Assembly: GCA_936941155.1 (NCBI GenBank)
Contig: CAKZJE010000020.1
Location: 29,806 to 93,805 of the forward strand
Direction of reading: 5' to 3'
DNA from: an uncultured Methylomonas sp.
GTDB lineage: Bacteria; Pseudomonadota; Gammaproteobacteria; Methylococcales; Methylomonadaceae
Length of the DNA: 64,000 nt
Shown: one piece after another, positions 62,201-64,000 of the stretch
How positions within the stretch are numbered: the stretch's first letter is position 1
Layout: every line of letters starts with the position of its first letter
Position numbers and translations under genes: made by a program
The notes under the pieces: generated by a model
Told to the model about the DNA's origin: nothing
The model's input: the letters and a program-made list of their open reading frames with translations, nothing else
Database searches by the model: none

Positions 62201-63109
62201 GTGGATAAACTAACCAGTATGAATGTTTTTGTGCGAGTGGCAAAATTAGAGAGTTTTTCTCACGCGGCCAAAGACTTAGGAATGTCAAAAGCAATGGTAA
62301 CAAAGCATGTTATGGAGCTTGAAAATAAATTAGGCACGCGGCTTTTTAACCGCACTACCCGCAACTTAAGCCTAACGGAAGTCGGCTCTTCTTATTTAGC
62401 GCGTTGTCAACAAGTGTTATCCGATGTTGATGAAATGGAAGAGGCGATTACGCATTTACAATCAGAGCCGCGCGGGGTTTTAAAAATCAGTGCGCCGCCT
62501 GTGATTGGCGTAACGCATATTGCGCCAGCCTTAGCTGCGTTTTTAAAACTCTATCCTGAGTTGTCAGTTGATTTAACCTTAAAAAGCGGGCAAATTGATT
62601 TAATTGATGAGGGTTTAGATATTGCGATTTATCTAGGCATTATCGAAGACACTAGCTTAATTGCCCGAAAATTAGGCAGTTCGCCATCTGTGGTGTGTGG
62701 AGCTCCTAGTTATTTTGCAAAACATGGCATTCCTCAACACCCTGAAGAGCTAGTTCATCACAATTGTTTGGTGAATTGGGCGGTGTCGCCGCGTGATATG
62801 TGGCATTTTAAAAGTGCCGATGGCGAGCAAAAAGTGATTAAAGTGGCAGGGCAAATGCAGGCAAATGCGGCTGATCCGATTAAAGCGGCGGCGGTGAATG
62901 GCTTGGGATTAATCATGTTGCCTGAATATATTGTCGGCAAACATATTACGCAAGGCACTTTGCAAGTGGTGTTAGCGGATTACACCAATCCGCTTTTAGA
63001 AATACATGCGGTTTATCCCCATCGCAAATATTTATCGGCAAAAGTCAGTGTCTTTTTAGATTTTTTGCAAAACTGGTTGCAACACAAAGCAGGGGGAGCT
63101 AAGACCTGA
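62201..63109 (+). CDS. LysR-family regulator
   Basis: A 302-residue LysR regulator. The GTG at 62201 is preferred: AAAAGG lies 8 bases upstream and it gives the usual start DKLTSMNVFVRVAK; an ATG at 62171 adds only a poor tail. The DNA-binding helix is FSHAAKDLGMSKAMVTKHVMELE. It belongs to the DhcR/AaeR-type group with a conserved ILKISAPPxxG core. It is divergent from the small membrane-protein gene, its likely target. The effector is unknown. Confidence 0.88.
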   Translation: MDKLTSMNVFVRVAKLESFSHAAKDLGMSKAMVTKHVMELENKLGTRLFNRTTRNLSLTEVGSSYLARCQQVLSDVDEMEEAITHLQSEPRGVLKISAPPVIGVTHIAPALAAFLKLYPELSVDLTLKSGQIDLIDEGLDIAIYLGIIEDTSLIARKLGSSPSVVCGAPSYFAKHGIPQHPEELVHHNCLVNWAVSPRDMWHFKSADGEQKVIKVAGQMQANAADPIKAAAVNGLGLIMLPEYIVGKHITQGTLQVVLADYTNPLLEIHAVYPHRKYLSAKVSVFLDFLQNWLQHKAGGAKT

Positions 63110-63133
63110 CAGGTTTCAAAAACCTGTCAGGTC
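63103..63133. terminator. Inverted repeat between LysR and gatB, probable bidirectional terminator
   Basis: Arms GACCTGACAGGTTT and AACCTGTCAGGTC between the convergent LysR (stop 63109) and gatB (stop 63140) genes. It overlaps the LysR stop. It is a member of the CCTGACAGG family. Confidence 0.6.
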
Positions 63134-63139
63134 GGTTGC

Positions 63140-64000
63140 TTAACTGAGTTTTTCTTTCAATAATTTATTCACTTCGGCAGGATTGCCTTTGCCTTGCATG
63201 GCTTTCATCACTTGCCCGACAAAAAATCCAAACACTTTTTCATTGCCGCCGCGATATTGCTCCACTTGTTTTTGATTCGCGGCAATAATTTCATCAATAA
63301 TTGCTGCAATCGCGCCCGTGTCGGTGATTTGCCGCAAACCTTGTGCATCAATCACTTCATCCGTTGTTTGCTTAGATTCCCACAGTGTTTCAAAAATTTG
63401 CTTCGCGATTTTGCCTGAAATGGTGTTATCGGCAATCCGTTTTAATAATCCCGCTAAGCGCACCGCTTCAATCGGTGATTGGGTAATGTCCAAACTGGCT
63501 TTATTCAACGCGCCTAATAAATCACCGACGATCCAATTGGCGCAAAGTTTTGCTTCACACGCCGATTCTTGCACCACATTTTCGTAATAATCTGCTAATT
63601 GCAGTGAGGACGTTAAAATCACCGCTGTGTCATTATCCAGTTGATATTGTTCAATAAATCTGATTTTTTTCGCATTCGGTAACTCTGGCAAGTTTGCTTT
63701 AATTTGCGCTTTTAAAGTTTCATCAATCAAAACCGGCAACAAATCAGGGTCTGGAAAATAACGGTAATCATTAGCTTCTTCTTTGCTGCGCATGGATTTT
63801 GTTTCGCCCGTATTCGGATTAAACAATACGGTCGCTTGCTGAATTTTTATGCCTTGTTCAATTTGGTCAATTTGCCAATCAACTTCAAAATCAATCGCTT
63901 GCTGCATAAAGCGAAATGAATTCAGGTTTTTAATTTCGCGGCGTGTGCCAAATTCCGCTTGACCTTTTGGGCGCACCGACACATTCACATCGCAGCGAAA
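63140..64000 (-). CDS. gatB: Asp/Glu-tRNA amidotransferase subunit B, C-terminal part (cut by window edge)
   Basis: The last 286 residues of GatB, the subunit that binds the misacylated tRNA and activates it for amidation. Clear family segments are [29 protein letters not shown] and [20 protein letters not shown] (read as shorter blocks [16 protein letters not shown] and YRYFPDPDL), and the helical tail with [18 protein letters not shown] and NKLLKEKLS at the end. The start lies beyond 64000. gatC and gatA are expected upstream, outside the window. Confidence 0.95.
   Translation of the reverse strand, partial: FRCDVNVSVRPKGQAEFGTRREIKNLNSFRFMQQAIDFEVDWQIDQIEQGIKIQQATVLFNPNTGETKSMRSKEEANDYRYFPDPDLLPVLIDETLKAQIKANLPELPNAKKIRFIEQYQLDNDTAVILTSSLQLADYYENVVQESACEAKLCANWIVGDLLGALNKASLDITQSPIEAVRLAGLLKRIADNTISGKIAKQIFETLWESKQTTDEVIDAQGLRQITDTGAIAAIIDEIIAANQKQVEQYRGGNEKVFGFFVGQVMKAMQGKGNPAEVNKLLKEKLS

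Overview
The window looks like a chromosomal stretch of a low-GC gammaproteobacterium. The evidence is a type II secretion operon (gspD-gspE), a gamma-type RNase P RNA, gatB, rep, a FabZ-like gene, an HU-like protein and many gammaproteobacterial housekeeping or envelope genes. Sulfide-handling genes (a sulfide:quinone oxidoreductase, a persulfide dioxygenase and a TauE-type exporter), secreted proteins of a kind I associate with methanotrophs, a Roco GTPase and dense small palindromic repeats fit a Methylococcales- or Thiotrichales-like organism. The sequence alone does not settle which. No phage, plasmid, integrase or CRISPR genes are visible.

Layout. 1-5.4 kb: type II secretion genes, two small secreted proteins (the first behind a good sigma-54 type promoter) and a repeat-rich gap. 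5.4-13 kb: a membrane spermidine-synthase-like protein, then a compact minus-strand operon of TlpA-like thioredoxin, DUF4266 lipoprotein, a large DUF3570 outer-membrane protein, a lipoprotein tyrosine phosphatase and ApbE flavin transferase. 13-18 kb: a secreted HbpS/GlcG protein, a GH5 cellulase, rnpB and nested miniature elements. 18-27 kb: tRNA-Arg, rep, a truncated histidine kinase with a PBP4-type peptidase, the sqr operon, an unusual truncated globin and a PLP decarboxylase. 27-35 kb: a TgpA transglutaminase, a TerB-like gene flanked by mirrored repeats, a nitroreductase-YceI-pirin/LysR stress cluster and small secreted proteins. 35-42 kb: a Roco protein, an Rpn-like nuclease with a duplicated tail and an NfeD-SPFH operon. 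42-48 kb: an HD-GYP phosphodiesterase, MoxR-DUF58, and persulfide dioxygenase-TauE behind a perfect palindrome. 48-49.5 kb: a FabZ paralog with its catalytic His replaced, and an HU-like protein. 49.9-61.3 kb: a six-gene operon of glycosyltransferases, four sulfotransferase domains and a secreted glycosidase-like protein. 62-64 kb: a LysR regulator and gatB.

How the genes work together. The 49.9-61.3 kb operon reads as a pathway that builds and sulfates a surface or exported glycan. The 7-12 kb operon reads as an extracytoplasmic redox and outer-membrane system in which ApbE may flavinylate a partner; its DUF3570 protein carries an SGAT motif and a His/Met-rich second barrel. SQR, persulfide dioxygenase and TauE form a sulfide-to-sulfite route split over two loci, each with an inverted repeat over its likely promoter. 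Intergenic regions carry at least eight copies of one 18-bp palindrome, several families of larger inverted repeats, and one miniature element inserted cleanly into another.
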